NCBI GenBank assembly: GCA_964036045.1
Contig: OZ038384.1
Coordinates: 31,105,771-31,169,770, forward strand
Length of the DNA stretch: 64,000 nt
Reading direction: 5' to 3'
Source of the DNA: Eutreptiella sp. 'Long Island Sound 2002'
Lineage: Eukaryota > Euglenozoa > Euglenophyceae > Eutreptiales > Eutreptiaceae
The notes beneath the pieces are model-generated. The model was not told where the DNA came from. It did no database searches and saw nothing but the letters and a program-made list of their open reading frames with translations. Of this stretch, positions 22,427 to 33,045 are shown one piece after another. Every line of letters begins with the position of its first letter. The stretch's first letter is position 1. A program made the position numbers and the translations under genes.

Positions 22427-23705
22427 ACATGACCTTCATGGGCACCGCCTCTACCCTACGGATGAATGCTTCATCACCCGTGGGCTGGGCTTGCGCCCCA
22501 TCCACCAGGAACGCCTTGGTACCCCACGCTTGACCCGGGGAGGGCATTGATACACCCTTGGCGTCGATGAACAACTCCTCTTCTGGCCCGAATGACATCT
22601 CGTTCAGGGTGATGGAGTCCAGCGTCGACTTGAGACCCTCCAGCGGACATGGGGTGGATCCTATGCCGGTTATGACCAGGATCCCCTTCGCCCTATCCGC
22701 GATGATCTTCTCCACCGTACGTCTGGTATTGTCCAGGGAGCCATGCCAATACATGGGTCCCCACCCCTTCAAACCCCAATGCCTATGCCAGGCTGAGTCT
22801 CCTCGATGCCAATGCCTCCTACACTTCCGCAAAAGTGGGGCATGCCGGGAAGCGAAGACGTCCGTCTCGGGCGCTTCGGCTCCCAGCGTCTGGATCATCC
22901 TGGCATACACCTGTGACGCCATTCCATACTCCGTGAGCTGAACTCCACGGTCTCCTCTGGACTTGGCACCCACAGCTTGCACCGCTTGGACGATCCGATC
23001 CTCTTCATCCGCATTCCATTGGGATGATCCGCATGCATAGTCCGTGGACAGCCATGTGAGGCATTCATCATCCTCACGGACCAGCGTTGCACGATGGGGA
23101 AGGGCTCCAATGGCGTTCGCCAGCATGAAATCATACCCCATGATCATATCCCAATCTGTAATGTTGGCCACGTAGAAGTTCCCGGATAGAGTGCTTCTCT
23201 TCGCCTGATCAGGGCGGTTCAAGCGCTCATGCTCCCAGAATTCCATACTGATAGTGGCCTCATGGGTGCCACCACCCATAATCTCTCCGTTGGCGACCTT
23301 CAGGCGGACCGGTCTCCGGCTGGGCTGCAGAAGTTCCTCCTTGAACAACCCTCTCCGGACCAGGCTCACCTGGGCACCAGTGTTCACTAACACATCCACC
23401 ACCTTCTCCTCTCGTCCGCACCGTACTCGCACTTTCAAGTGCAACTGCCGCTCGTTGCCATGAGGTGTGTGGACGACTCTCACGGCATGCAACTCTAGCA
23501 CGTCCGGGTGCATCAGGACTTCCAGGGTATGGTCACGGATGGTGTAGATCTTGGGTTGGTCCTGCCCGTCCACGGGGCTCTCTGTGGTCGCTCCTTCCTT
23601 CTTGCCATGTCCCGTACCCACATGTACTTCCCTTAGCAGGGCGCTCCAGGGGTTGGGAGTGGCGAAGCTCAGTGATTTTGGCTCTTCTGGAGCCTTCTTC
23701 GGCAC
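22392..23705 (-). pseudogene. element A aspartic protease and an extra domain
   Basis: The 437-codon frame is open. Residues 100-170 look like a retropepsin: VDVLVNTGAQVSLVRRGLF is the active-site loop, with Asn in place of the catalytic Asp (GAC to AAC, complement at 23382-23384). It is followed by WDMIMGYDFMLAN, the flap-side motif. Residues about 275-350 carry a second region: ETDVFASRHAPLLRKC...GWGPMYWHG...AKGILVITG. This resembles the 'DLFAS ... GILV' module found after RNase H in DIRS-like and some gypsy polyproteins, but here it precedes RT. With Asn the protease should be inactive unless the change is recent. Confidence 0.7.
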
Positions 23706-23886
23706 CCGATCTTCCTTCGCTTTCTCTGGGATTCCACTGATTTTCGGAGGAGAGACCTCCGAGGTCCCACTCCCGTGGGGGCTCCTCTAGACTTGGCTTC
23801 CCGCAGCCCCTTCCGGCTGCGATCTGCCAGGACTTTGTCCACCACGTTGCTGGGCTTTGAGTTCCTCCAACGTCCTCAACATGTCC

Positions 23887-25875
23887 TCAGCAACCTCCTC
23901 GATCGACCTCACTCGTCGGTCTTGGCCAGGTCCACCACCATAGCCTCTTCCTCCGCCTTTTCCTTGGCCTTTGCCTTGGCCTTTTCCCCCGTTTCCAATC
24001 GGAAATCCGCTGCTCCTTGGGCTTCTTCTCGGGTTGGGCGGCGAAGTAGGCCTTCTTGTCCGCCTCATACACCTTGCACTGACGGTGGTCGTGTGCATGG
24101 TTGTTTCCCTTGCCATAACAGACCCAGCAGCCGTCGTGCTGAGACCTGTACTCCCGGAACGAGAGCGGTGGGTTCCCGATCCTCCTTGGCGCTCTGCTCT
24201 TATTGGGTCCCACCTGGCTCCATCTGGACCGATCCTGCCCATGGTTCCTCACGTTGTGCGCCACAAACGCGAAGAAGTGGGCCTCCTCATGATCCTCCCG
24301 AGACCCGGTCCAGTGGTCTTGGCCACTTCCACTACCATCCTCCGCGGAGTTGGCCGTGTCCTCCTGGATCTCCCGATGATGGCGGTCCTCTCGGTGGCCT
24401 CGTTGTCCATGACCATGTCGATCCTGCACGCGGGCCTCCTTCTTCGCATTGAGCTTCAACTCCACCGTGATGTACTTCACGATCTCGTCAAGGCTCATGC
24501 GGGCGAAGATGACTTGCATCCTCAGCGGCTCCCCGCGCCTCCACTCCACGTTGTTGAGGCGCAGCAACCTTTGCCCCATGAAGTCTCCAAACACCTCCAC
24601 GTACACGGCTTTCTTCAGTCCCAACATCCGGTTGGGTTCGCCCAGGTTCCTCCTGAAGAACTCCATGATACCCGCATGGGTATCCTCCGCCGCCATGATC
24701 CTCACCGCCACCCGCTTCTTGGCGCGCTTCTTCTCCTCGTCCTCCACTCTCCTCTTCCAGTTGCCGGGGAGGACGTCCTTCAGGAGGTGGCGGATTTCGC
24801 TGGCCTCGTTCCAGTCCTCTACCAGCTTGAGGCATCTGCGGTACTTCCGCAGATACCGGTTCCACTCCCGGACCCGCAACTCACCGCGGTCCAGCGGCAG
24901 CAGGATGGACCACAGGTCCTCCAGCTTCTGGTTCGGAGCGTCCACCCGCTCCTCATCCTCAGACCACTGGAGGCAGGCCTGCTCCGTCCTGATCAGTCCT
25001 TCCCGGATCTGATCCCGCAGCTCCTCCTTCAGGTCCTGCGCCAGCCGGTGTGGGAATGTCCGGCATACCCACTCATCCCGCGGCGCTCCCCGCATCTCGC
25101 CGACGACCTCCTCGGCAAAGTCCTCCCAATCCAGGATGAAGTCATCCAGGTTGGAGGGGTTGCCATCGTAGTAGGGGATTTTGATTCCCCTGAGGTCGTC
25201 AATCCTGATGGCGTCTCCGACGTCTCCAGCCACCACTGTACCGAGACGGATACCACCTGTGGCCGGGGGGTGCGAGTACACTCCCCGTACATCCCTCTCC
25301 TCCATGGAGGGCGGTCCAGTTGGGCCTGAACCCATTGGGTTCGGAATGCGGGAAGGATTTGCTCCATCGGCTGTACATATCCCCGTATTGGGGTCCTTCG
25401 CCCACAGGTTTCCGCCTGGATGACCTCGACCATGTCCGTCAGCGCTTCCCATGGTTCGCCCCTGCATGGTCTGGTTCTCAATCTTCTCTTCCGCATAAAC
25501 TACCATATTCGTCGTGATCGGTACATCCTGGGCGGCATGGGACATCTGTACCGTCAGGCTCCTCGGGTCTGTGGTTACGTGCCCTTCCCGCATGGACCCA
25601 GCCGGTGCCGTGTGTTCCCCGAGCATTGTGGACTCGCTGAACATGGGAACAAACGGCAGCGCACCCGGGTCAACACGCGGAGGCGCGTAGGTGGCCTCTG
25701 CCGGGCCGCCCATGAGTTTATCAATGGCGCTCCGGAGGGTCTTAGCCCGCTCCACCAGCTCTGCCGCTGCTGGCTTTGCCGGGAGCTCCGGACCCGAAGT
25801 GAGGGGCTGTAGCTCCTCTAGCCTTTTCAGGCGTCCTGACGTGTCCTCCACCAGGTGGAGGAGGCTGTCCACCAC
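23887..25875 (-). pseudogene. element A gag (capsid and nucleocapsid)
   Basis: The frame has 662 codons. The N-terminal third is coiled-coil-like and Pro-rich. The middle holds a retrotransposon gag capsid region: GIKIPYYDGNPSNLDDFILD, then helices including WNRYLRKYRRCLKLVEDW. Near residue 610 a zinc knuckle variant reads CWVCYGKGNNHAHDHRQC (Cx2Cx6Hx6C rather than Cx2Cx4Hx4C). Basic, Gly-rich RNA-binding sequence follows. The true protein probably begins further upstream: the same frame is open in 25927-26217 but has a TAA at about 25925. Gag assembles the particle that packages element RNA. Confidence 0.75.
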
Positions 25876-25926
25876 TCGCTGCTGCTTCTCCAGGGCCAGC
25901 TTCAGATTTCCCCGGTACCGGTCCTG

Positions 25927-26217
25927 TTACGCACGCAGCTCCGCCATGTCTCTCTCCGCGGCCGACTGGTCATCCAGGATCCCCGCGACGTCCTCCTCTA
26001 GACCGTCCTTCGTGTTGTCCAGGCGGTCGAGACGATGCACGATTGCGTCCATCCCCATCTTTGGGTACTTGCCCATGAGGAAGGACACCTGCTCGCAGTG
26101 GCACTCAGCGTGCTTCCCACCTGATCCAGCGCATCCCGCGGTTCCCGGCGCCTCAGACTCATCGCCCGTGGGCGTATCGCCTATGGCGTCCATCTCTGGT
26201 CCCGTCCGCCGGGGCAC
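25927..26217 (-). pseudogene. element A gag N-terminus, cut by a stop
   Basis: The 96-codon frame ends ...MAELRA then TAA (about 25925). Directly in phase comes QDRYRGNLKLALEKQQRVVDSLLHL, the start of the next gag frame. The stop is therefore a nonsense mutation within one gag gene. The segment is acidic, with a helical run (YPKMGMDAIVHRLDRLDN). Confidence 0.6.
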
Positions 26218-26247
26218 AGGTGCCGTCCTGGCCCTGGCTGGCCTCTC

Positions 26248-26730
26248 CTAGCCCTCGGCGTCGTGCTTCAGGGCGGGCTCGGGGGCCGTATGCGCTCTGG
26301 CGGTCAGCGCGGGCATCTCCTCGGACTCCGAGGGGAAGCAAGTCCGATAGCCATCGGAGTGCCCCTCGGATTCCCACAGCCTGACCGGGCTGGGGTCCGT
26401 ATCCATAGCCCCTGGCGTCCCCTGCCGCGGGCTTGGGTGACCCGCGCTTCCGGTAGCGCCGGGCCCGTCCTCCACTGCTGCCTGAATGGCAGGCCTCCTC
26501 AGAGTCCTCTGCCGCGGAGCGGAGGTTGCATGCCTTTCAGCAGCGACACTCACACATGGAGACCAGGTCCCCCATGTCAAGTCCTCCTCTTCCCGAACGT
26601 CGTACTTCTCTTCGGGCTTCAACTTCCGGCGTGGTCTCCACCGAGTCCACAATACGCACCCGGGGCGTACTTGGGCAGGGCTCATATGGGCCCAAGTCCC
26701 CGGGTCGGCGGTAGGTAGGGGCAGCAGGTA
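26248..26730 (-). other. element A leader between primer-binding site and gag
   Basis: An open frame of 165 codons runs from just inside the LTR to 26248 without recognisable motifs. It may be a translated gag N-terminal extension or just leader. A TAG stop separates it from the frame at 26217. Confidence 0.35.
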
Positions 26731-26744
26731 CGCCTCTGCTACCA
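26731..26744 (-). other. element A primer-binding site
   Basis: Immediately inside the 5' LTR the minus strand reads TGGTAGCAGAGGCG. This matches the initiator-methionine primer site used by plant LTR retrotransposons (TGGTATCAGAGC) at ten of the first eleven positions. It fixes the LTR boundary at 26745 and the element's orientation. Confidence 0.75.
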
Positions 26745-29087
26745 TAAAGAAGGTCCCTACCAGGACCGGCCCCTGCTGTGCCCCTTCCGCCTGTCACCCC
26801 TGCTGACTTGCTCCTGATCAGCGATTGCATTTATCAAAATCCAGGGTCCAAAATCCAAAAATATAGAAAATAAAATGCTCCTCCAACCCTGAACAGCAAC
26901 CGGATCCCACAAATACAGCAATAACCCAATCCACAATCCAATCCACGATGCGGGCTTCCGTTCAGCACACCGGTTGTCTCACGGTGGCGGGCATGTACAA
27001 GAATTGCACCAAAGAGGAAAGCCCTGAAATTGGCATATGAACACAAAAAAAGCAAAGTTGGGGAAGGACGTAAACATACACATTCACAGCCATAAACCCC
27101 TCATTCCCTGGACTCAAGACCTTCCCTTGACTCACCAACATATTGCCCTGAACCCGGTCAAATGAGATGGCTGAATGCCATGTGTCACAAGTCACTACAC
27201 AAACCCTAAAAATGTGTTCACTCCAAAGCCTCTAAATCCTAGCCCAAGAGGGGAGGTGGCGTATCATGGCCTAGAGTGGCACTCAGGACCATGCCCTACC
27301 CTGACATGTACTTGGTTGGACTTGGAGATATGCCCCATGAGTTTGAACTCATAACATGCCAAAAACTGCCAATTCACACCATATTTGCCAAATATCAAAT
27401 ATATGCTCAAAATTGAAGTTACCACTTATCCAAAGGCTCAGAGTATGCATGGAGTCGAAGTCTAGTATTTATGGAGGATTGAGACCAAACTCCAATGCCC
27501 ATGTACATCCCCACTTTACCCTTCGAAACGCCTTCAGATATGGGCGCCACGCACTGCCCAAGTCAGCCCATGATCTTGAGACCAATTCTTGTAATCCTTC
27601 GTGCGCCAAGCCAAATGGAGTACGCGATCCGGCATATGCTGGTGTTCGACTCCAAAGCATATGCCAACATATGAATAACATACCATGGTTCGACTCACCA
27701 TAGGCTTCTTGCTGTTTGCCGACCAGGTAAGTACACAAAACGCAAAAATGAGCAAAAATTGAGGTCAAAAACATGAAAATATGTCCAAATACAAAGTTGT
27801 CATGATAGTATATCTCTATGCTGACCCATGATATCCGCTCATGGTTCAATACACAAATGATTGGAACCATTTGCGAACAATTCCCCCACTTGGATCCCCA
27901 ATCAGGCGCATGGAGATACCTTCGCCACTCATATCAACATGCCCCATGAAAATGGGAGTGCACTCATTGATCTCTTTGCCAAACACACCATGAGCAATAC
28001 ATACGCGGTAGACTTAGTCTAGCGCTTTGAATTCCACAATTGGGACATGGGCGAAGCCCTTGTCACGTGTGGCTCCCCGTCTCCTCGGCCACACGAAGAT
28101 ATATAACATGGGCGTGAGCATATCAAGACATATACTACCAATATCACACATAGCCCTTAAAATAGGCTCCCACCATGGTATGCCATGCCCCTCCATGGTC
28201 ACAACTTTGAGTTAAATGGACGTGGGAACCTAAGAAAAGATGCTATGCCACCGCAAGACTCATGCGCTACACTGGAAAGTCATAATATCAAGTTCGAACA
28301 CATGGTCAACAAGTTAGAAACAAGTTTCTACCATGTTGACCATGATCCTATGATACAAAGTGTGTGTGTGCCGACTCGAGGTGTTGGATCCTACCAAAGA
28401 TAAGTTGAGACTGAGGCGCTTGCAACGCAACCTTTCTTCTTCTCTTTCCTCACACTCGCGCGTAGATATGGGCCTTCAAAGTGGTCCCACGATTCACTTT
28501 TGTTTCCCTTATATCTCCAAGTCAAATGGGTGGCAAGTACAAGGGAAACCTGATCCGGGCATAGGGGAAAGAGTATGACCACTCGAAGAAGACCAAATCA
28601 AGTGCGGCGATGTCGAAGTCGAAAATCGGATTTCGACATCGCGAAAAATTCAGATTAAAATTTCGAGTGCATATTTAGAAAACTGCGGAAGCAACGAACG
28701 CTTTACTGATGAAATCTGACCCTTCATCGGGGTTTGCGCCAAAATATCTGGAAATAACAGTTAACCAATCGGTTACCGCAAAATCGCGAGCCAACTGACA
28801 GTCGCCGATACATTGACCATCAGAATGGAAGGCGGAAAAATTACGGAAACATTATGATAAAAAAAACCCTGTTGATTCCTGATATTCTGATATATAAATC
28901 CCCGCTGGCGGTGCCTCGGTACTGCATATGGCCGCTCATAGCCGGAATGGCCAAACCTATCACACTATCACATCAGGTTGGGTCAGGTGGATGGGAGAGT
29001 ATGATATCAGCCAATGGCGGCTTGCCAGCAAATAGATACAAACCCCAAGTGACCCAAAGATGGCCACGGGGGTCCGAACCGGCTTCA
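26745..29087 (-). mobile_element. element A LTR, right (5' LTR)
   Basis: This 2343-bp LTR is homologous along its length to 9713-12070 and 15458-17823. It is bounded on the left by the primer-binding site and on the right by the GCE tail remnant (CTCAAACCTTT then GAGCAG). It would contain the element promoter. Its short internal open frames are conserved only because the DNA is repeated. Confidence 0.8.
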
Positions 29088-29099
29088 CCTCAAACCTTT

Positions 29100-29540
29100 G
29101 AGCAGGAACTGCTCGCGGGTATGCTGGTGCTATCCTGTCAGTCCTGACTGTTGGGGAGTAACCCAGTGGTTTGGCTGTGCGACCAATAACCGGTCCAAAA
29201 CCTTCCAGAAGGGACCCCCACCTGAGAAGGCTAAACTCCGACGCTGGTGGACCTACCTGAGCCAGCTACGGCTGTCAGTACATCATATCCAGGGCGCCAA
29301 GAACGAGTGTGCGGACTACATCAGCCGCAACAACTTTGACGACATGAATCCTGCCAGGTCTGAGGAGATAGCCAAGGAGGCGTTCAGCCGTATGGATGTA
29401 CACCTGGACTTGAACATGACCATGATCAGACCTGTAGATGGACTCAGACAAGTGGAGTACCTGAAGAGTTTGAGAATAACTACGAACCCCTGGAGAAGCG
29501 TCTGGAACCCGTCCTGGTCAACCAGGAACAGTGGAAACGG
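29100..29540 (+). pseudogene. gypsy B RNase H C-terminal part, copy 1
   Basis: The frame resumes the pol broken at 5922: GAGCAGGAACTG encodes EQELLAGMLVLS. The RNase H end follows: TFQKGPPPEKAKLRRWWTYL, LRLSVHHIQGAKNECADYIS, and RNNFDDM. Similar gypsy RNase H domains end with the 'H..G..N..AD.LSR' string seen here. Several indels break it, for example near 29160 (STOP after SCQS) and around 29460. At about 29537 (AAACGGGACAAGACGTACC) it passes into pogo-like sequence without a boundary repeat. The inverted copy 34114-34573 is closely similar. Confidence 0.75.
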
Positions 29541-30130
29541 GACAAGACGTACCATTAGACAAAGCTGTTTTCAGGGCAATGGGGGCCTCGTTTCGCAAAA
29601 GACACAAACACTGGAAAAGGAAAAACCATCACAGAGCCCTGTCCCCTGCACACTTTGTGCAACTGTGGACAGATGCACATGTTAATGCAGTGACACCAGG
29701 AAATATTCTGTCAGGTTTCACGTCATGTGGAATCAGCCCGTTTGACCCGCCATATTTCTTGGAACATTGTCCACGTGAGCGCATCCAGCGACAGGGCCTC
29801 CCAGCCTGCCCTACCAGCCCTGCTCACAGCACTGATGCATCGCGAAATTCTTCGCAAAACTCTTCGCCTTCGGCAGCTCCTTCCCAGGTCTCAATGAAAG
29901 GTGATGCTTCATCACAGTGCAGTGGCAGAGCCATCAATGCGGCCACACAGGAGGATCCTTGGTCGCTGAGTTCGGGGGCTTTGTGACAGCTCAGGACTTT
30001 TTGGATAAGTTCGGTGAAAAACAGAATGGTGCTGCCGCAAAACCAGCACCCAAACTGAGGAGACAGCAAGTGAGAGAACCTCTGAGACGGATTGACAGGC
30101 CTGCAGCAAAAGGTCCTCCGAAATCCTTAG
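29531..30130 (+). pseudogene. pogo/jerky-type transposase C-terminus, copy 1
   Basis: The 151-codon frame contains HFVQLWTDAHVNAVTPGNI followed by LSGFTSCGISPFDPPYF. This matches the C-terminal signature of DDE_1 (pogo, Tigger, jerky) transposases, 'W...VTP.NI..GF...GI.PF.P'. A Ser/Pro-rich tail follows (about 29800-29980), then a TGA. After the TGA a short shifted segment continues as TAQDFLDKFGEKQNG...ANCTL to about 30130. The catalytic DDE core is absent. The junction to gypsy B on its left is identical in the second copy, so the fusion predates the duplication. Confidence 0.55.
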
Positions 30131-30140
30131 CCCACGCAAA

Positions 30141-31909
30141 CTGCACCCTCCACCCCCCCCAAGGCCGAGGAACGTCCCCCCTCCCCCTGAAGGGGCTGTG
30201 GCGCCCGGGGGGGACGCAGCTGAGCCCGCACGCCGCGCGCTGCCACGCCCCCCACTGCCTGCTCCCGCACGGGCCGCGACAGGCGGAAGAAACGGCGCCA
30301 GCGCACAAGGACGACACACGGACCATCCCGGGGCCGGCACACGACAACAAACCAGAGCAGTATGGGGGCCAGGCCCCCCAGGGACCTGAGCGTCGCCAAT
30401 GACGCCTGCTTTGTTGCCCGCCCAGGGAAGGCAGAGGGGCGGACCGAGGCAGAGCGACCACCTGCCCCGCTAGGCCCCCGGGCCACTCGTCCGGGCAGGG
30501 CGGCTCACAGGCCAGCCCCCCCCTGCCAGGCTGATCCACGACCCCAGCCGAACGCGCACACCTGGGGGGGATGCGCTGGCGGCGAAGGGGGGACTGGGCA
30601 GGGGGCCACAGGCCGCCCCCCCCGGAGGAGGGAGGTAGGGAACGACGGCGTGACCCCCCCCCCCTGTCCCCCTGTTCCCCCCCACCGATTCGCGGGCCAC
30701 GGGGGCGCCGGCCCCCCGCGCCCCCCAACACAGAGGCGACGGTCCCCCCTCCCCCCTGCAGGACCGCAGCGTCCGGGAGGGGGGCCGCAGCACGGCCCGC
30801 CTCCACGCCCCCAGCCGCCTGCTCCCGCAGGAACCGCGATGGACAAGCAAACCCGCGCCAGCACCCCAGGGCGCCACACGGACTGACCGCGCCCGGGGAC
30901 AGCAAGCGACCACGAACCGGAGCGGTATGCAGGCCCTGCCCTCCATGGCCAGAGCGACGCCAAAGACACCCGCTTTGTTGCCTGCCCAGAAAAAGCAGAG
31001 GGACGGACCGAGGCCAGGCGACCCCCCGCCCCACTGGCCCCATTTGCCGCACGGTCGGAGAGAACGGCTCGCAGGCCGCCCCCACAGGCCCTTCCACGCG
31101 GTCCGTGCCCCTCTGCGTGTCCTGCCTCGGTCCCGTGCTCCGTTTGGCTTGCTTGGGGGGGGGAGGCGGCCTGGTCCCGTTTCCCCCCTACCTGGCTTGG
31201 GGCTGTGCGCCCCCCGCGGGACGGGTCTGCGCGTCTGGGGCGTTCCAGCGCCAGGAGGGTGGGGTGCCCTACCAGCGCCCAGCACGGGAACCGCCTGAGG
31301 TGCGCGCACCACACCAACCAGGGGAGAGGGGGGGGCGAACGCGGCGAGAGCGCGAGCGCACAAACATACAAAGGGCACGCGGGGAATACCAGAAGGGCAA
31401 CCGGACCGAGCCCGCGGAACGCACAGACCGCATGAAATGGCGTACCAGCGAGCGAGGATAAGGGACACCCGGACAGGACAGCCCGCCACACACAGCGCCA
31501 GAAACGCGGGGCGGGAAGGGGGAAACGGGGAACACACGACACCCGGCACCGGCCGCAGCCCCCCGAACCAGCCGCGAGCGCCGCGCACACACGACCAGGG
31601 CACTGCACCCACCAAGGCAGTAGTGGCGCACCGCGCCACGCACCAGCCCCACTGCTAGGCAGCCTCCGCGCCAGTCCATGGAGGTCGCACTGGCATCAAG
31701 CCAGTAGCACGGGCCCGGCGGCGCCAGTGCCCCGGGCGACCACGTATTAAGGGGGCGACGCGGTGGGTAAGCGTCTGCAGCTACGGCTGCTAAGCGATGC
31801 ACTGACCGGGGAGCGGCGAAATTGGGAAGCCGGGGAGGGACAGGGCTCCAAGCCCCGTGAACCCGGGGGACTCCGCCACCCTGCAGGAAGTGTGTCATGA
31901 AGGGCCCCC
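30141..31909 (+). mobile_element. GCE copy 2, 5'-truncated
   Basis: It matches GCE copy 1 from about 7838 to 9612 with small differences, including two of the 585-bp units. It also matches the 3' region: GGCGACGCGG.GGGTAAGCGTC, GTGTGTCATGAAGG. Its left edge abuts the pogo tail at GCAAACTGCACCCTCC. Its right edge ends at GAAGGGCCCCC and is directly followed by CACACTATGTGG of the unknown gene cluster. Its own CACTAGGACC tail is not here but at 34574-34678. About 175 bp inside (31086-31260) is inverted relative to copy 1. Confidence 0.65.
31086..31260 (+). repeat. inverted block inside GCE copy 2
   Basis: The block reads as the reverse complement of 8800-8972 in GCE copy 1, for example CCACGCGGTCCGTGCCCCT against AGGGGCACGGACCGCGTGG. 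The sequence immediately right of it (CCTACCAGCGCCCAGCACGG) is collinear in both copies. In copy 1 the block is bounded by GGCGCTGG (8810-8817) and CCAGCGCC (8978-8985), an 8-bp inverted pair that could have mediated the flip. Confidence 0.65.
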
Positions 31910-31957
31910 CACACTATGTGGATTGGAACAACCAGTCGCTGGGATAAGTAGGTACCT
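31910..31957 (+). pseudogene. unknown region II, displaced C-terminal end
   Basis: It starts CACACTATGTGGATTGG. Joining it at CACACTA to the minus-strand frame that stops at 34680 (...MYQFDEH) keeps one frame for about a dozen more residues, TMWIGTTSRWDK, before TAG at 31955-31957. This natural-looking end supports reading 31910-34680 as an inverted segment. The alternative is an intron donor at or near GTAGGTACC, with continuation into 32092 onward. Confidence 0.5.
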
Positions 31958-31986
31958 GTACCGCTTTCATCGTTTTTGACGCCGTT

Positions 31987-32009
31987 GAGTGGGCGAGGCC
32001 TCGCGCCGT
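31987..32009 (+). repeat. 22-nt palindrome copy 1
   Basis: GAGTGGGCGAGGCCTCGCGC carries the exact core GCGAGGCCTCGC (31993-32004). It lies between unknown regions II and III, upstream of a plausible acceptor (ATGTGCAG, 32042-32049). Confidence 0.7.
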
Positions 32010-32091
32010 GCTGTCTCCGTTGTTCGTGTTTTATTCATCGCATGTGCAGTTGCCCAACTAGTCGACGTATTCCGCTGGACATTTCGAAGAG

Positions 32092-33040
32092 ATGCAAAAC
32101 AAGAACCTCGGTGGCTTCATGCCTCTGATTCACGTGCTGTTGTACCTTGACAAGTATCTGGTAGATTGTTGGAATGCTTTTGCAGTGGTTGTTGTGGATG
32201 AGACGGCGGCCATGGCCGCAAAGATTGCGATGTCCGACAGGAGGACTAACGTGGCGTTTGTTTCTGTGTCAGCGATCAAGCAAAAGGGCCTTAGGAATGC
32301 CGTTGGATGTGCTCTGCAGCATGCCATCATCATGTGGTACATGTTGGAAGACGATCAGATGGATCAGGGAGTGACAGGTGCACCTTGGGATACTCAAGAA
32401 GAGTGGCTTTTGCGTGGCATTCCACTCTGGGTTTTGGACAGCAACCATGGTCAAGAAGGGCACCAGAAGGTGCATGCTGCAGAAGCCACCCTAGAACCGA
32501 TCGTTTCTGAGTTCCCCGTTGACGAGAGTGAGTCGACCGCGCCTAAGCCTGCACCTACCCTGCCAAAGCTGAAGAAGAGTGCGCAAGATGTACAACCTCG
32601 GGGTACTGCAGCCGGAAAGGGAACCCTCGAGTAGCAAGAAGCAAGAAAGAGAAAAGGGAAAGGGGTCGGACAAGACGGAGGAATCAGACGATGACGATGG
32701 CGACGAGGATGAGGAAGATGATCCCGAGCAAATACTGGGGCCACAGCAGAAGCGGAAGCGGGCGCTCGCCTCTCACTTTGATGCAAGTCCCGATGATCGG
32801 GTAAGGACCAGCCAAAGAGGAGAGCGAAGACTGCTGCAAGTGCTAGCGCAGAGTTGAAGCCGCCATCGCGTTCGGATGCTCAGCCATCCCGTGGTGCCGT
32901 TGCCTCCCCAAGTGGAGGAAGGTCAGTGGCAAGGAGCCTGAATTCGAGGTTGGCTAAGGTTGCAGGACCGAAGAAGAAGTGGGTCACAATTAACCCAGGT
33001 GTTTTTCACTTTTTGCAGTCATGTGTGCGCAAGGTCTAGC
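32092..33040 (+). CDS. unknown region III
   Basis: A 180-codon frame (MQNKNLGGFMPLIHVLL...) has a hydrophobic N-terminal half. A segment with AVVVVDETAAMAAKIAMSD, MWYMLEDDQMDQGVTGAP and IPLWVLDSNHGQEGH follows, then a Ser/Pro/Lys-rich tail ending at 32634. Shifting frame, the sequence continues as an acidic run (DDDDGDEDEEDD, about 32690-32725) and a basic nuclear-localisation-like stretch (QQKRKRALA). A further frame reads PKRRAKTAASASAEL to about VTINPG at 33000. I do not recognise the family. The acidic/basic tail suggests a nuclear or nucleic-acid-associated protein. At least one frameshift or small intron is needed to read it through. Confidence 0.4.
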
Positions 33041-33045
33041 GCACT
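33023..33045 (+). repeat. 22-nt palindrome copy 2 (diverged)
   Basis: TGTGCGCAAGGTCTAGCGCA is a degenerate form of GTGCGCGAGGCCTCGCGCAC just after the end of unknown region III. Confidence 0.45.

Larger units (their letters stand above)
15458..29087 (-). mobile_element. element A, complete chromovirus (Ty3/gypsy) copy
   Basis: This is a 13.6 kb element on the minus strand. Order: 5' LTR 26745-29087, primer-binding site, gag, protease, RT, RNase H, integrase, chromodomain, polypurine tract, 3' LTR 15458-17823. The order protease-RT-RNase H-integrase plus the terminal chromodomain identify a Ty3/gypsy chromovirus. It is nested in an older copy of its own family. The outer copy's gag side and its 5' LTR are missing, as expected if the two right-hand LTRs recombined. 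Lesions: an in-frame stop in gag, a 489-base insertion in RT and a frameshift after RNase H. It is non-functional as it stands. Confidence 0.8.

Noticed and set aside
24000-25329. 452-codon plus-strand frame over element A gag
   Set aside because: It is the shadow of the minus-strand gag: the minus frame has a zinc knuckle and capsid motifs, and the plus frame has none.
30470-31639. 389- and 367-codon minus-strand frames in GCE copy 2
   Set aside because: Same artefact as in copy 1. The frames are not conserved across the inverted block at 31086-31260.
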